A program made the translations under genes and the position numbers. 64,000 nt of DNA from Bacteroidota bacterium (GTDB lineage: Bacteria; Bacteroidota; Bacteroidia; Chitinophagales; Chitinophagaceae). Shown one piece after another: positions 47,118-56,023 of the stretch (position 1 is its first letter; every line of letters begins with the position of its first letter). The notes under the pieces were generated by a model that had not been told where the DNA came from, searched no databases, and worked only from the letters and a program-made list of their open reading frames with translations. The stretch lies in assembly GCA_030706605.1 (NCBI GenBank), contig JAUZOE010000004.1, forward strand, positions 124,001-188,000, read 5' to 3'.

Positions 47118-47696
47118 TTGGCAGAACAAAGCAACCATATCCCCCCCGAATCCTACTTAATACAAGCGTGCATTGATGGTGACCGTCAGATGCAGAAAGT
47201 TTTGTACAAAAAATTTGCAGCAAAAATGTATGGCATCTGTCTCAGATATGCAGGCAACACCGAAGATGCCAATGATATTTTGCAGGATGGCTTTATAAAG
47301 GTATTTAAGAATTTAAGTAAATTTAGAGGAGAAGGTTCTTTTGAAGGTTGGGTAAGAAGAATTTTTGTAAATACCTCTATCGAGCATTTTAGAAAAAAAG
47401 TGAAATTATATAATGTTACAGAAGTTCAGGAAAATACGATAGAAGATAAAGAATTCAATGCGCTGGATTTACTGGCTACAAAAGATATTATCAGCATTGT
47501 GAATGAATTATCACCAGGATACAAAGCAGTTTTCAACCTGCATGTTATTGAGGGCTACTCGCATAAAGAGATTGCCGATATTTTGGGCATTACTGAAGGC
47601 ACCAGTAAATCGCAATTAGCCAGGGCAAAAGGTGTTTTGAAAAAAATGACAGATGTCAGGATGAATAAAATAAAAAACGATTCCAATATTTCTTAA
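47118..47696 (+). CDS. RNA polymerase sigma factor, ECF subfamily
   Basis: A 192-residue ECF sigma factor. Region 2 includes RYAGNTEDANDILQDGFIKVF and GEGSFEGWVRRIF; region 4 includes GYKAVFNLHVIEGYSHKEIADILGI, followed by TEGTSKSQLARAK. The start must be TTG at 47118 (or ATT 12 bases before). The frame has no ATG between an upstream stop and the sigma-2 region. It is a paralogue of the factor at 23057-23632. The next gene, nine bases later, encodes a single-pass protein that may control it. Confidence 0.93.
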   Translation: MAEQSNHIPPESYLIQACIDGDRQMQKVLYKKFAAKMYGICLRYAGNTEDANDILQDGFIKVFKNLSKFRGEGSFEGWVRRIFVNTSIEHFRKKVKLYNVTEVQENTIEDKEFNALDLLATKDIISIVNELSPGYKAVFNLHVIEGYSHKEIADILGITEGTSKSQLARAKGVLKKMTDVRMNKIKNDSNIS

Positions 47697-47705
47697 GCAT
47701 CCACA

Positions 47706-48293
47706 ATGGAAAATTTTAAAACCAGGCTCTTTAATTATGAAGTTCCTCCACCAGAAAAAACATGGAGTAACATTGCAGCCGATTTGGATAATGAAAAAGT
47801 GATTAAAATACCTGGCTTAAGAAAAAAATCCAAATTACTTTTTTATAGTTTAACCGCAGCCGCTTCGTTGATCATTATTTTTGTTGGCACTTTTTTTTTC
47901 AATAAAAATACTGGGATAAAATCGATAGCAAATAATACTGTATTGAAAATAAATAATCCTATAAGCCAAAAAACAAAAGACTCCATCACACGTAACTACC
48001 AGATTTTAGAAGCCATTATTAATGCCCCACAGGATAAAAAACTATTGGCTTCCAATTTTGAAAAAGAAGACGGGGTTCCCAAAAAATATATTACCATAGC
48101 CGGACCCGAAGGACAGCCCGTTAAAATTTCTCCTAAGGCAGCCACTCTTATTCTATCCGCCGATAATGAATACCCCCCAAGACCCGTGTGGAATAAGAAA
48201 ATAGAGAAATGGAAACAAATTATGATGAACAAAATGACCTCTCCTACTTCTACTAATCTTGTTGATATATTACAACTTGCCAGTATTAATTAA
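47706..48293 (+). CDS. Single-pass membrane protein, anti-sigma-like
   Basis: A 195-residue protein with a short cytoplasmic segment containing PPPEKTWSNIAADL, a basic stretch RKKSK, one membrane helix (about 44-65) and a periplasmic tail of 130 residues with no known domain. Its place nine bases after an ECF sigma gene, and its similarity in the cytoplasmic motif to the partner at 21376-22989, suggest an anti-sigma or sigma-regulating role. It has no zinc-binding HxxxCxxC. The function is inferred from context only. Confidence 0.65.
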   Translation: MENFKTRLFNYEVPPPEKTWSNIAADLDNEKVIKIPGLRKKSKLLFYSLTAAASLIIIFVGTFFFNKNTGIKSIANNTVLKINNPISQKTKDSITRNYQILEAIINAPQDKKLLASNFEKEDGVPKKYITIAGPEGQPVKISPKAATLILSADNEYPPRPVWNKKIEKWKQIMMNKMTSPTSTNLVDILQLASIN

Positions 48294-48315
48294 AACTGAA
48301 TAAAAGAATATATCT

Positions 48316-48747
48316 ATGGCCAGGATAAAGATTCAACTACCACAAAAAGTAATTGCTTCATTTACAATCCCCGTAAGGATTACTGATATAAACTATGGTA
48401 ATCACGTTGGTAATCATGCCATGGTAGAGATTATACATGAAACTCGTGTACAGTTTTTACAAAAACATAATTTTACTGAATTAAATGCGGGAGGAACTTC
48501 ACTTATCATGAATGAACTTTTAGTTGAGTTTAAGAATGAAGCGTTTTATAATGATTCGCTGGAAGTAAAAATATTTTCAGGAGAAATTTCAAGGAAAAGC
48601 TTTGAACTGTTCTACCTTTTAACTACCCGGAGAAATGGGGCAACTGTGGTTATTGCACATGCTAAAACAGGAATAGTTTGTTATGATTACCAGGAGAAAA
48701 AAGTAGATCTGCTTCCGGAAAAATTAAAATTGATTTTACTCAATTAA
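48316..48747 (+). CDS. Acyl-CoA thioesterase, hotdog fold
   Basis: A 143-residue single-hotdog protein of the 4HBT family. The active-site region VRITDINYGNHVGNHAMVEIIHETR has Asp in the usual catalytic position followed by the helix-binding segment. VEFKNEAFYNDSLEVKI and AKTGIVCYDY are family strands. It probably hydrolyses short acyl-CoAs. It follows the anti-sigma-like gene by 22 bases. Its stop overlaps convergent aroE by eight bases. Confidence 0.85.
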   Translation: MARIKIQLPQKVIASFTIPVRITDINYGNHVGNHAMVEIIHETRVQFLQKHNFTELNAGGTSLIMNELLVEFKNEAFYNDSLEVKIFSGEISRKSFELFYLLTTRRNGATVVIAHAKTGIVCYDYQEKKVDLLPEKLKLILLN

Positions 48748-49480
48748 TTGAATTCCATATTTTCCAACTTTCCTCAGCCTGGATTACCAGCATTTTTTCA
48801 CCATTTTCAATCACTGCACCTTTTTCTTCTGCTTTGGTAAGAAATTGAGTTTTGGGCGGATTATAGATCAAATCAAAAAAATAATGTTGGTCTGTAATGT
48901 ATTGATAAGGTATATTAGGATACGCATATATGTTAGGAAACATCCCAACCGGAGTCGTATTAATAACAACTGTATATTCTTCCATCATTTTTTCAGAAAT
49001 ATGTTCGTAATCAATTAAAGACGAATTGACGACTTTTCTTGTAACTTTTAAAAATTGAATTCCCAGTTTTTTTAAAACAAAAGCCACCGCCATAGAAGAG
49101 CCACCTGTACCCAGTATTAATGCTTTTTTATGAAATGGTTTTAGATGGGGAAGAAATGATTTTTCAAAACCTGTGACATCTGTATTGTATCCAATCCATT
49201 TTCCATTATCGATTTTGATACAATTACACGCATTCATTTCCCGGCATTCATCAGTTAAGCCATCTAAATAAGAAATAATCCGGGATTTATAAGGAATGGT
49301 AATATTTAATCCTGAAAGATTAGATAGTTTTTTTAGCCCTGATACTTCTTTATCCAGTTCTTTCAATTCAAAATTTTGATATTGACAATCTGTAATATTT
49401 TCCTCTAGGAATTTACTGGTAAAATATTTTTGGGAAAATGAATGGCCCAATGTGAGGCCAATCAATCCATAAATTTTCAT
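48740..49480 (-). CDS. aroE: Shikimate dehydrogenase
   Basis: AroE reduces 3-dehydroshikimate with NADPH in aromatic amino-acid synthesis. The 246 residues include the substrate site GHSFSQKYF and NITIPYKSRI with the catalytic Lys. NTDVTGFEKSF and the nucleotide loop LGTGGSSMAVAFVLKKLG follow, then NTTPVGMFP and FDLIYNPPKTQFL. Slightly short, as in Bacteroidota. It is translationally coupled to the preceding gene, whose stop codon shares a base with the aroE ATG. Confidence 0.95.
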   Translation of the reverse strand: MKIYGLIGLTLGHSFSQKYFTSKFLEENITDCQYQNFELKELDKEVSGLKKLSNLSGLNITIPYKSRIISYLDGLTDECREMNACNCIKIDNGKWIGYNTDVTGFEKSFLPHLKPFHKKALILGTGGSSMAVAFVLKKLGIQFLKVTRKVVNSSLIDYEHISEKMMEEYTVVINTTPVGMFPNIYAYPNIPYQYITDQHYFFDLIYNPPKTQFLTKAEEKGAVIENGEKMLVIQAEESWKIWNSIN

Positions 49481-50250
49481 TACGATTTTTCTTTATCAAG
49501 ATATAAATGAAATGTATCCCCTCTAAGTCCAATACGCATTGCTTCTAAAGGAATCACTTCTGTAGGGGCGATGTTACCAAGGTTTGCATTACAACCTACC
49601 AGTTCGAGAAAATAAAGCTGCTGCGCTTTTTGTGGCGCCTCCCAAAGAATTTTTTCACCTGGTATTTGAGTTAATATTTCCTGTACCAACCCCTCTCTTA
49701 CCTCTCCGGAACCCCGATAAATGCCTACATTACCTGCTTCACGAGCCTCTGCAATTACATAAGTAGCGCCGGCTTCCAACTCCGCTTTCATTTGTTCTAT
49801 CCACTTGTAAGGAGGGATAATATGAGCAGCATCTTTACTTCCTACTTCACTGAGAACAATGCCATGCTTAGTTAGTTTTTCAATATAACCACATTTTTCA
49901 GCATGAGGAATAATAATAGAACCGTCACTCACTTCCATATAGTGGATATCAAAATCTTTACACAGTTGGATGTAATCATTAAATTGGTTTCTTATTAGAA
50001 ATGCTTCAAATAAAGTACCACCAAAGTAAACAGGAATATCAAAAGACTGATATAGGTCAATCTTTTCGCGAAGATTGGGAGTCACAAAAGCAGTTCCAAA
50101 ACCGAGTTTGACAATATCAATGTGAGGACGGGCAGCACTTATTAAATTCCGGCTTTCTTCAAGGCTTAACCCTTTATCCATTACCATGGTTAAACCATTT
50201 TTGCGTGGCTTCGCAACCCTATCAGGGATTTGACTGAGTTTAAAATTCAT
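49480..50250 (-). CDS. Phosphosulfolactate synthase family protein
   Basis: A 256-residue TIM-barrel protein of the ComA family. ComA joins sulfite to phosphoenolpyruvate to give phosphosulfolactate, the first step of coenzyme M synthesis in methanogens. The family is also found in Bacteroidota without coenzyme M. Signatures are TMVMDKGLSLEESRNLI, DIVKLGFGTAF, IPVYFGGTLFEAFL, MEVSDGSIIIPHAEKCGYI, VIAEAREAGNVGIY and WEAPQKAQQLYFLELVG. The role could be sulfonate or sulfonolipid-precursor synthesis, but this is inference. It precedes aroE with one-base overlap. Confidence 0.85.
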   Translation of the reverse strand: MNFKLSQIPDRVAKPRKNGLTMVMDKGLSLEESRNLISAARPHIDIVKLGFGTAFVTPNLREKIDLYQSFDIPVYFGGTLFEAFLIRNQFNDYIQLCKDFDIHYMEVSDGSIIIPHAEKCGYIEKLTKHGIVLSEVGSKDAAHIIPPYKWIEQMKAELEAGATYVIAEAREAGNVGIYRGSGEVREGLVQEILTQIPGEKILWEAPQKAQQLYFLELVGCNANLGNIAPTEVIPLEAMRIGLRGDTFHLYLDKEKS

Positions 50251-50421
50251 TAATTGACATTTGAGATGCGCAAATATAGTTTGGTGTAATCAAAATATGG
50301 TCAAAAAATATTGTGAATATATCTTCACATTTTAATTTTTAAAATTTTTTGAACTTTTTAAACTTATTTATCTGGGATCAATTTAAGTGCGTTTATCCCT
50401 TTTAACCTATCTGTTATAATG

Positions 50422-51852
50422 CTACTTTTTATATTTCTTCTTCAAATCTTTATTTAGGCTAATAGTTTCAACAACCAATGAATTTTGTAACAAGGAAGGG
50501 TTTAAATCTATAAACTGTTTAGTCAATCCAGGGGCTCTATGTATTCCATTTTCAAGATGCAAAAGTGCTTCCTTTGATTTGCCAAGAGCAAAAAGTACTG
50601 CAGCTTTATAAAAAACAAACAAAGGTTTATCATCTGTATTTTTTTGAGCATTATAAATCTGCTCAAGAGCTTCTTCATAATATTCAAAATCATAAAGGCT
50701 TTTTATTAGTTCTTTCCATCCTTTCACATTCCTGGGACGAGCCTTAATAAAATGAGTGAAGTGAACAACAGCTTCTTTAATTCTCTCCAATTGCACTAAA
50801 CATTGCGCCAAAGCCAAATGATAATCTGGCTTTGACTTATTAATACTCATTGCCTGGCTTAGGTTTTTTACTGCACTTTCCCAATAGCCTTCTTTCATAT
50901 ATGTTCCGGCAATTTTATAATATAAATGACTATCTGTTGAATTTAAATGCACTGCTTTTCGATAATGGAATCTTGCTTGTGCCGGATTTTTTAATTTTTC
51001 AAAACAATAACCTATTGCTTCATAAATTACGGCTTCAGGCATAGTAAGTTCCAAGACCTTTTGCAATACCTCGATAGCTTCACGGTATTTACGAAGCCGT
51101 AAATAAGCATCCCCAAGGTTGCGATACGCATAATCAAATTTTTCATCAATCGCAATTGCATATTGATAGGCGTCGATTGATTTCTCATATAATTTTAATC
51201 CCTGGAAAGCTGCTCCCAGGTTAAACCAGGCTAATTGTGTATATGGATATTCATCTATTATTTTTTGATGAAGTAGTACACTTTCCTCATTTTTACCCGT
51301 ATAGTCAGTCCAAAAGCAAATTTTATATAAAGCCTCTTCATTAGTAGGGTCTTGCTCAAGAATTAATTTCAGGCAATTGAAAACTTTATTGAAATCTTCA
51401 TAATCATCATATACATCCGCCAGTTCAAAAAGTAATTCTGTTTTTTCTACGCCATCAAATACTATGATGGCCTCTTCCAAAAGCATTGCCGCTTTTTCCT
51501 GGTTATCCAAAGCGAGATAAGCATCCGTTTTAAGAATATAAAGATTAATATCATTGCTATCAAGTACTTCTGCTTTTTCAAGTATGGAAAGCGCCTCAAG
51601 ATATCTTTGCGAAGCAATTAATATATCTGCCTTTTTAATAAACAACGATGATGAATACGGATATTGTTCTACCCCAAAATTAACAGCTTCGAGCGCTAAA
51701 GGAATATTATCATTTTCATCAAAATAATCGATAATACGCTCAAAAGATTCTTCTTCTATAAAATTGAATTTTTTACCGGTCTTAAAATTCTGATACTGCT
51801 TCAATAACTCCTTCATTTCATCCCTTTCCTGCCTAAATGGATTTTCTTTCAT
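50422..51852 (-). CDS. Tetratricopeptide repeat protein
   Basis: A 476-residue cytoplasmic protein made almost entirely of TPR helices. Clear repeats are YPYTQLAWFNLGAAFQGLKLYEKSID, FDYAYRNLGDAYLRLRKYREAIEVL, PEAVIYEAIGYCFEKLKNPAQA and SDSHLYYKIAGTYMKEGYWESA-like. The N-terminal 50 residues are charged. It has no signal peptide. TPR proteins are protein-binding scaffolds; the partner is unknown. Confidence 0.88.
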   Translation of the reverse strand: MKENPFRQERDEMKELLKQYQNFKTGKKFNFIEEESFERIIDYFDENDNIPLALEAVNFGVEQYPYSSSLFIKKADILIASQRYLEALSILEKAEVLDSNDINLYILKTDAYLALDNQEKAAMLLEEAIIVFDGVEKTELLFELADVYDDYEDFNKVFNCLKLILEQDPTNEEALYKICFWTDYTGKNEESVLLHQKIIDEYPYTQLAWFNLGAAFQGLKLYEKSIDAYQYAIAIDEKFDYAYRNLGDAYLRLRKYREAIEVLQKVLELTMPEAVIYEAIGYCFEKLKNPAQARFHYRKAVHLNSTDSHLYYKIAGTYMKEGYWESAVKNLSQAMSINKSKPDYHLALAQCLVQLERIKEAVVHFTHFIKARPRNVKGWKELIKSLYDFEYYEEALEQIYNAQKNTDDKPLFVFYKAAVLFALGKSKEALLHLENGIHRAPGLTKQFIDLNPSLLQNSLVVETISLNKDLKKKYKK

Positions 51853-51950
51853 AGTTGATTAAACTTATACTACAATATACTAATTATTTCAAAATAATCG
51901 TTATACTAAAAAATATATCCCGGCAAAGAATAAAAAAAATGATGAGTGGC

Positions 51951-51980
51951 TTGCATTATCATATTAATTTCTTACCTTTG
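51951..51980 (+). promoter_or_regulatory. Promoter of the 52007 gene
   Basis: TTG (51951-51953), a 19-base spacer and TACCTTTG (51973-51980) give a good Bacteroidota promoter. It ends 26 bases before the ATG at 52007. Confidence 0.65.
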
Positions 51981-52006
51981 TTAAAATAAATTAACATTTT
52001 TTACAA

Positions 52007-52354
52007 ATGAATAAATATTCCAAAATAATATCGGTTACGTTACTGGTTTGCGGAGTATGCCTATTTGCTTTCGCAAACAGAGGTGGTTTTGTAAAAAAAG
52101 ACAAACCTCATCTTAACATTAGCACTTCCGGAAATTTAAAAAATTCTATTTCTTTTAATTTAAAATCAGGACTCACTTATCGCGGTAGCGCTTTATTAAA
52201 CAGACAACAAATTGGTAACAATATAATCAGTGAAGAATTAATTTCATACAAAAAAGGAAATACTGTATATATTTTACCTTACAAGCAAAAAGTATTTATT
52301 CCTGAATATAACCAAAAAGATGGATACAAATTAATAATCAGATCCAGAAAATAA
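52007..52354 (+). CDS. Small exported protein, function unknown
   Basis: Not recognised. The 115 residues begin with a signal or anchor helix (about 7-23, ending AFANRGG). A compact beta-rich part follows, with NSISFNLKSGLTYRGSALLNR and basic strands to the end (YKLIIRSRK). The gene stands alone, with its own good promoter and a strong terminator, so it is probably an abundant short transcript. Its composition matches its neighbours, with no sign of transfer. Confidence 0.65.
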   Translation: MNKYSKIISVTLLVCGVCLFAFANRGGFVKKDKPHLNISTSGNLKNSISFNLKSGLTYRGSALLNRQQIGNNIISEELISYKKGNTVYILPYKQKVFIPEYNQKDGYKLIIRSRK

Positions 52355-52373
52355 AAGCTAAAAAGTATTATAT

Positions 52374-52405
52374 AAAAAAACCTGCTATAAAAGCAGGTTT
52401 TTTTT
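52374..52405 (+). terminator. Rho-independent terminator after the 52007 gene
   Basis: AAAAAAACCTGC pairs with GCAGGTTTTTTT around loop TATAAAA, ending in eight T. It lies 20 bases after the stop and may act on both strands. Confidence 0.9.
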
Positions 52406-52515
52406 ATGCTTGTAAAGTTCAAAATATTCGCAATAATCTTGAAACGAACCAGCAGAAATCTTCTTCGGAGAAAATGAAAAGTGGCTAACTTTTTTTATAA
52501 AAATTATACCCTATT

Positions 52516-53166
52516 TTATTTCTTAGTTTCTTCGTAAGTTAAAATCCTATAGCCTGACTTTGGAATTTCAAATACAGACAAAGGCACCGTATCAAAACTA
52601 ATCTTCGCTAATGTGAATTTAAATTTCATTTTACCTGATTGCATTTCATATTGCACGGCAAGACCGGGTAATGTTTTGAATTGTGCATCGTACGATTTAT
52701 TATTTATCTTAACATCAGTAGTGTAGAAAACAGTAAATGTAGTTCCGTTTGTTAATTTCGCAATTGCTTTCTGGCAACTATAGCCGGAAATATCACTCGT
52801 TTCACCCGTATTTTCAAATACAATTCCATTATATTTTTTATTATTAGCCTCCCAGTCCTTTGGAGTAAGAGTAATCATTAATTTTTGCCCGCTATAATCT
52901 TTTAAAATAACTCCATTCTGAGTCCCGGCATTATAAATAGTGGCTTCCCGGCCCAGACCACTAACTAATTCTACTTTACTTTGATTTCCCTTAATAGAAA
53001 TAGTAGTAGTAGCACCATCAAGCATATCTGCCATTTTTGGGGCATCATTGCCCGTTTCTACTGACATATTATACACCAGGGTACCTTCATTCAATGTTCG
53101 CTGCGCTCTAGTACTAACTGTAATAAAAAAGCAGCAAATAAATAATATTATAGCATTCCGTTTCAT
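52516..53166 (-). CDS. Exported DUF4412/GLPGLI-like protein
   Basis: A 216-residue exported protein with a signal peptide ending TRAQ near residue 22. The start NEGTLVYNMSVE, a middle ISGYSCQKAIAKLTNGTTFTVFYTTD and the short motif KTLPGLAVQYEM recall the GLPGLI/DUF4412 group, which is frequent in Bacteroidota and of unknown function. No operon partner is apparent; yidC lies 75 bases upstream on the same strand. Confidence 0.65.
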   Translation of the reverse strand: MKRNAIILFICCFFITVSTRAQRTLNEGTLVYNMSVETGNDAPKMADMLDGATTTISIKGNQSKVELVSGLGREATIYNAGTQNGVILKDYSGQKLMITLTPKDWEANNKKYNGIVFENTGETSDISGYSCQKAIAKLTNGTTFTVFYTTDVKINNKSYDAQFKTLPGLAVQYEMQSGKMKFKFTLAKISFDTVPLSVFEIPKSGYRILTYEETKK

Positions 53167-53241
53167 ATTATACCTATAGAACTTTAAATGAATGATTCCA
53201 TACTAAAGATAATAATGGACCAAAATAGTTGCAGCCAACTT

Positions 53242-55092
53242 TTATTTACTTTTTTTCCTGGTGGAGTCTGTCTTTTGTTTCATACTTTTTAACTTTTCAT
53301 TACTTTCCTGCATTGCAGTTATTCGCTCCTGCCATTTACTTTGACTAGCGGGCTTCTTTTTATTCTCTTGTAATTTTGCTAATATTTTATCATGATCAAT
53401 AATATATTTTTGAATCACAAGCTGGATCAGAAGTGTAATCGTATTTGAAACGGTATAATACCAGGTAAGGGCTGCCGGCATACGATTAAAAACTCCGATC
53501 AGGACAACAGGAAAAATAAAAGGAAGATATTTCATCACAGGATTACTGTTATCCTGCATATTACTCATCCCATATAATGAAATCAACATGCTTGTGATGG
53601 CCGCAGTAATAGTAAACAAACTGATATGATTGCCATAAAAAGGAATGCTGAAGGGAAGATTATAAATAGAATCATAAGTTGATAGATCTTTAGCCCACCA
53701 AAAACTTTGCTGACGCAATGCTATGTTAGAATTAAAGAAGTCATATAAAGCAAAAAAGATAGGTATTTGAAATACTGCCGGAATACAACCTCCTAAGGGA
53801 TTAACACCAGCGCTTTTATACAATTTCATTTGTTCCATCCCAAAGGCCTGCTTATCATCTTTAAATTTTGTTTTGAGCACTTCCAATTCAGGCTTTAATA
53901 ATTTCATTTTAGCACCACTCAAATAACTTTGATAGGTAAGTGGGGAAATAAGTAACCGGATAATAATGGTAAGTAACGCAATTACCAATCCATAGCTGGC
54001 AATTTTGCTTGAAAGAAAATTAAAAACAGGCATGATAAAACCCCTGTTTATATATTTTACAAATGCAAGAATACCGCTTCCAAGAGGAACCATATTATAC
54101 ATTTGGTTACCATAAGATTTAAGAATTTTATAGTTACTTGGCCCATATAGAAGTTGTAAAGGAATTACTGAATTTGCACCAGCCGGCACATCTAGCCTGA
54201 GGTTGGCAGTTGCCTCTCCTATAACATGCAAGCTAGTATCTTTAGGCACATCCCATTTTATTTCTCCATCAGTAAATTTATTCTTTGCTACGATAGAAGC
54301 TGCGAAAAATTGCTGATTTAATGCAATCCAGTCAACTGGCTTTTCAAATTTCTTATCATCAGTTTTTCCAGCAATTAGGTGCTCAAAGTCATATTCGCCA
54401 TTATCAACAAAAGAAATATGTGATTGCTGAATTTCCCAGCTAATATCTTTTTCCTGCTTGTCAGCTTTTGCCTGCCAAATAAGGTTCAGTTTATTTTGAG
54501 TAACTAATTTATCGGCGCCGGTAAACTTAATATTGAAATCAATCATATAATCATCAGGCTTTATGATATACTGATGTTCGATTGTTTCTCCATTAACAGT
54601 TTGCAAACTAAAACTAATGGTCTCACTTCCGTCAGCACTTTTTTGAATTAGAGAAGGCGTAAAAAGAAGTTCAGATGTTTGAGCAGTTTGGTTATTTCCT
54701 GTATTAATAGCATAGGAAATATTATTAAAAGTACCATCCTCCAGGATAAGAGGGTTACCATTAAAAGTCTTAAAATTTTTAAGTTCTATTATTTTAGGCT
54801 GTCCCCCTTTATTGGTAAAAGTAATTTTAAGTACTTTATTTTCAAGGGTAACCATCTGTTCTTTTCCGGTCGTATCCTGTTTTATTGCCGAAAATGCAGA
54901 TGTTTTTTTAGAATCTGAAACTTTTGTTGCTATATGAAGTGTAGTATCAATTTGAGGTTTGAGTTTGTTGAGTGAATCCTGGATATGTACCTTTTGCTTT
55001 TCTAAAGCCAATTGCCCCTGTCGGGTATAATAAAAATATCCAAAAAAAAGTGCAGCCAATAAACCAAATCCTATTATAGTATTCCTATCCAT
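53242..55092 (-). CDS. yidC: Membrane protein insertase YidC
   Basis: YidC inserts and folds inner-membrane proteins. The protein (616 residues from Met at 55092; two residues more from 55098) begins with the signal-anchor helix NTIIGFGLLAALFFGYFYY. It has a large periplasmic domain (about 70-350). The five-helix core follows, with MKLLKPELEVLKTKFKDDKQ, GVNPLGGCIPAVFQIPIFFALY and the conserved hydrophilic-groove Arg in IRLLISPLTYQS. A basic C-terminal tail (KKPASQSKWQERITAMQ) follows. Typical of Bacteroidota. Confidence 0.96.
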   Translation of the reverse strand: MDRNTIIGFGLLAALFFGYFYYTRQGQLALEKQKVHIQDSLNKLKPQIDTTLHIATKVSDSKKTSAFSAIKQDTTGKEQMVTLENKVLKITFTNKGGQPKIIELKNFKTFNGNPLILEDGTFNNISYAINTGNNQTAQTSELLFTPSLIQKSADGSETISFSLQTVNGETIEHQYIIKPDDYMIDFNIKFTGADKLVTQNKLNLIWQAKADKQEKDISWEIQQSHISFVDNGEYDFEHLIAGKTDDKKFEKPVDWIALNQQFFAASIVAKNKFTDGEIKWDVPKDTSLHVIGEATANLRLDVPAGANSVIPLQLLYGPSNYKILKSYGNQMYNMVPLGSGILAFVKYINRGFIMPVFNFLSSKIASYGLVIALLTIIIRLLISPLTYQSYLSGAKMKLLKPELEVLKTKFKDDKQAFGMEQMKLYKSAGVNPLGGCIPAVFQIPIFFALYDFFNSNIALRQQSFWWAKDLSTYDSIYNLPFSIPFYGNHISLFTITAAITSMLISLYGMSNMQDNSNPVMKYLPFIFPVVLIGVFNRMPAALTWYYTVSNTITLLIQLVIQKYIIDHDKILAKLQENKKKPASQSKWQERITAMQESNEKLKSMKQKTDSTRKKSK

Positions 55093-55115
55093 GCCCATAT
55101 TTAAAAATTAGGTGG

Positions 55116-55123
55116 CAAATGTA
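55116..55123 (-). promoter_or_regulatory. -7 promoter box of yidC
   Basis: TACATTTG on the minus strand, about 24 bases before the preferred ATG at 55092. Confidence 0.5.
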
Positions 55124-55166
55124 CGCAAACTTTATAGTTTCCTTACCTGCAAAAATGGATCTCAAA

Positions 55167-55199
55167 ATGCAAATGCCCTCTTTTTGAGGGCATTTGCAT
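55167..55199 (-). terminator. Hairpin after the L25 gene
   Basis: A perfect 14-pair stem (ATGCAAATGCCCTC and its complement, loop of five) lying 22 bases after the L25 stop. On the minus strand it is followed by only four T, so termination may be incomplete. Confidence 0.75.
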
Positions 55200-55220
55200 A
55201 ATTATATGAATATATAAGTT

Positions 55221-55850
55221 TTATTTTTTTGCTGGAGCCGTTTCTACTTTAGCTTCTGTAGTCTTTGCGGCAGCACCTGGAGCTGCTTTAGCTTCTTCCT
55301 GCTTCAATTGTCTTGTCATAGTAACTGAAGCGACTGGAATACGTGGAGAATTCAGAATTTCCATATTAGGTGCTTTAACATCCTGCACCCGCACATTCTC
55401 ATTGATCTTAAGGTCAGTAAGATCCATTTCAATATGCTCAAGCAAAAATTCCGGAAGAGTTTTTACTTTTAATGATTTCATCTTCACAGCTAATTTTCCA
55501 CCCTCTTTTACACCCACCGGGACTCCGGTAAATTTGATAGGGATGTTAACGGTAATTTTTTTGCTTCCAACGAGTTCAAGAAAATCGACGTGAATAAGGC
55601 GATCGCTTACTTTGTCAAATTGAACATCCTTCAATACACATTTGTATGAAATACCGTCTATTTTCACTTCAGTCAACATAAAATCCGGTGTATAAATGAT
55701 GTTTTTAAAAGCTGATGCCGGAGCAGAAAAATTAATTTCTTTTGCACCTCCGTAAATTACAGCTGGCACTTTTAACTCAGAGCGAAGTTGGCGGGTGGCT
55801 GCTTTGCCAAATTCGGTCCTGATTTGTCCTTCGATTGTAATTGTTTTCAT
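55221..55850 (-). CDS. 50S ribosomal protein L25 (general stress protein Ctc type)
   Basis: L25/Ctc binds 5S rRNA. The ATG at 55850 gives MKTITIEGQIRTEFGKAA and 209 residues. A longer frame from 55901 crosses the promoter box and is not used. The first 95 residues are the L25 domain (LRSELKVPAVIYGG, HVDFLELV); the rest is the Ctc extension (KITVNIPIKFTGVPVGVKEGG, LLEHIEMDLTDLKINENVRV). The Ala/Lys-rich C-terminal tail is disordered. It lies downstream of prs on the same strand, as often seen. Confidence 0.94.
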   Translation of the reverse strand: MKTITIEGQIRTEFGKAATRQLRSELKVPAVIYGGAKEINFSAPASAFKNIIYTPDFMLTEVKIDGISYKCVLKDVQFDKVSDRLIHVDFLELVGSKKITVNIPIKFTGVPVGVKEGGKLAVKMKSLKVKTLPEFLLEHIEMDLTDLKINENVRVQDVKAPNMEILNSPRIPVASVTMTRQLKQEEAKAAPGAAAKTTEAKVETAPAKK

Positions 55851-55870
55851 TATAAATATTTTTTGAGGCG

Positions 55871-55878
55871 CAAAGGTA
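55871..55878 (-). promoter_or_regulatory. -7 promoter box of the L25 gene
   Basis: TACCTTTG on the minus strand, 20 bases before the ATG at 55850. It shows that the ORF start at 55901 is not used from this promoter. Confidence 0.5.
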
Positions 55879-56023
55879 GGAAAATTGTTGGATTGTTGCA
55901 TTGCAAAATTAACGCAAAATTCTGCCTAAGAAATTTTACCTAATCACTTAAGCAGTGAATTGTCTAATCAGTAGGTGTCCAAAGAGTAATAAAAATTATG
56001 CCTTAAATTGAATAAAGTACAAA

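Noticed and set aside
55902-56023. Imperfect repeats (CTAATCA twice) between prs and the L25 gene
   Set aside because: Short and imperfect; within what AT-rich DNA gives by chance.
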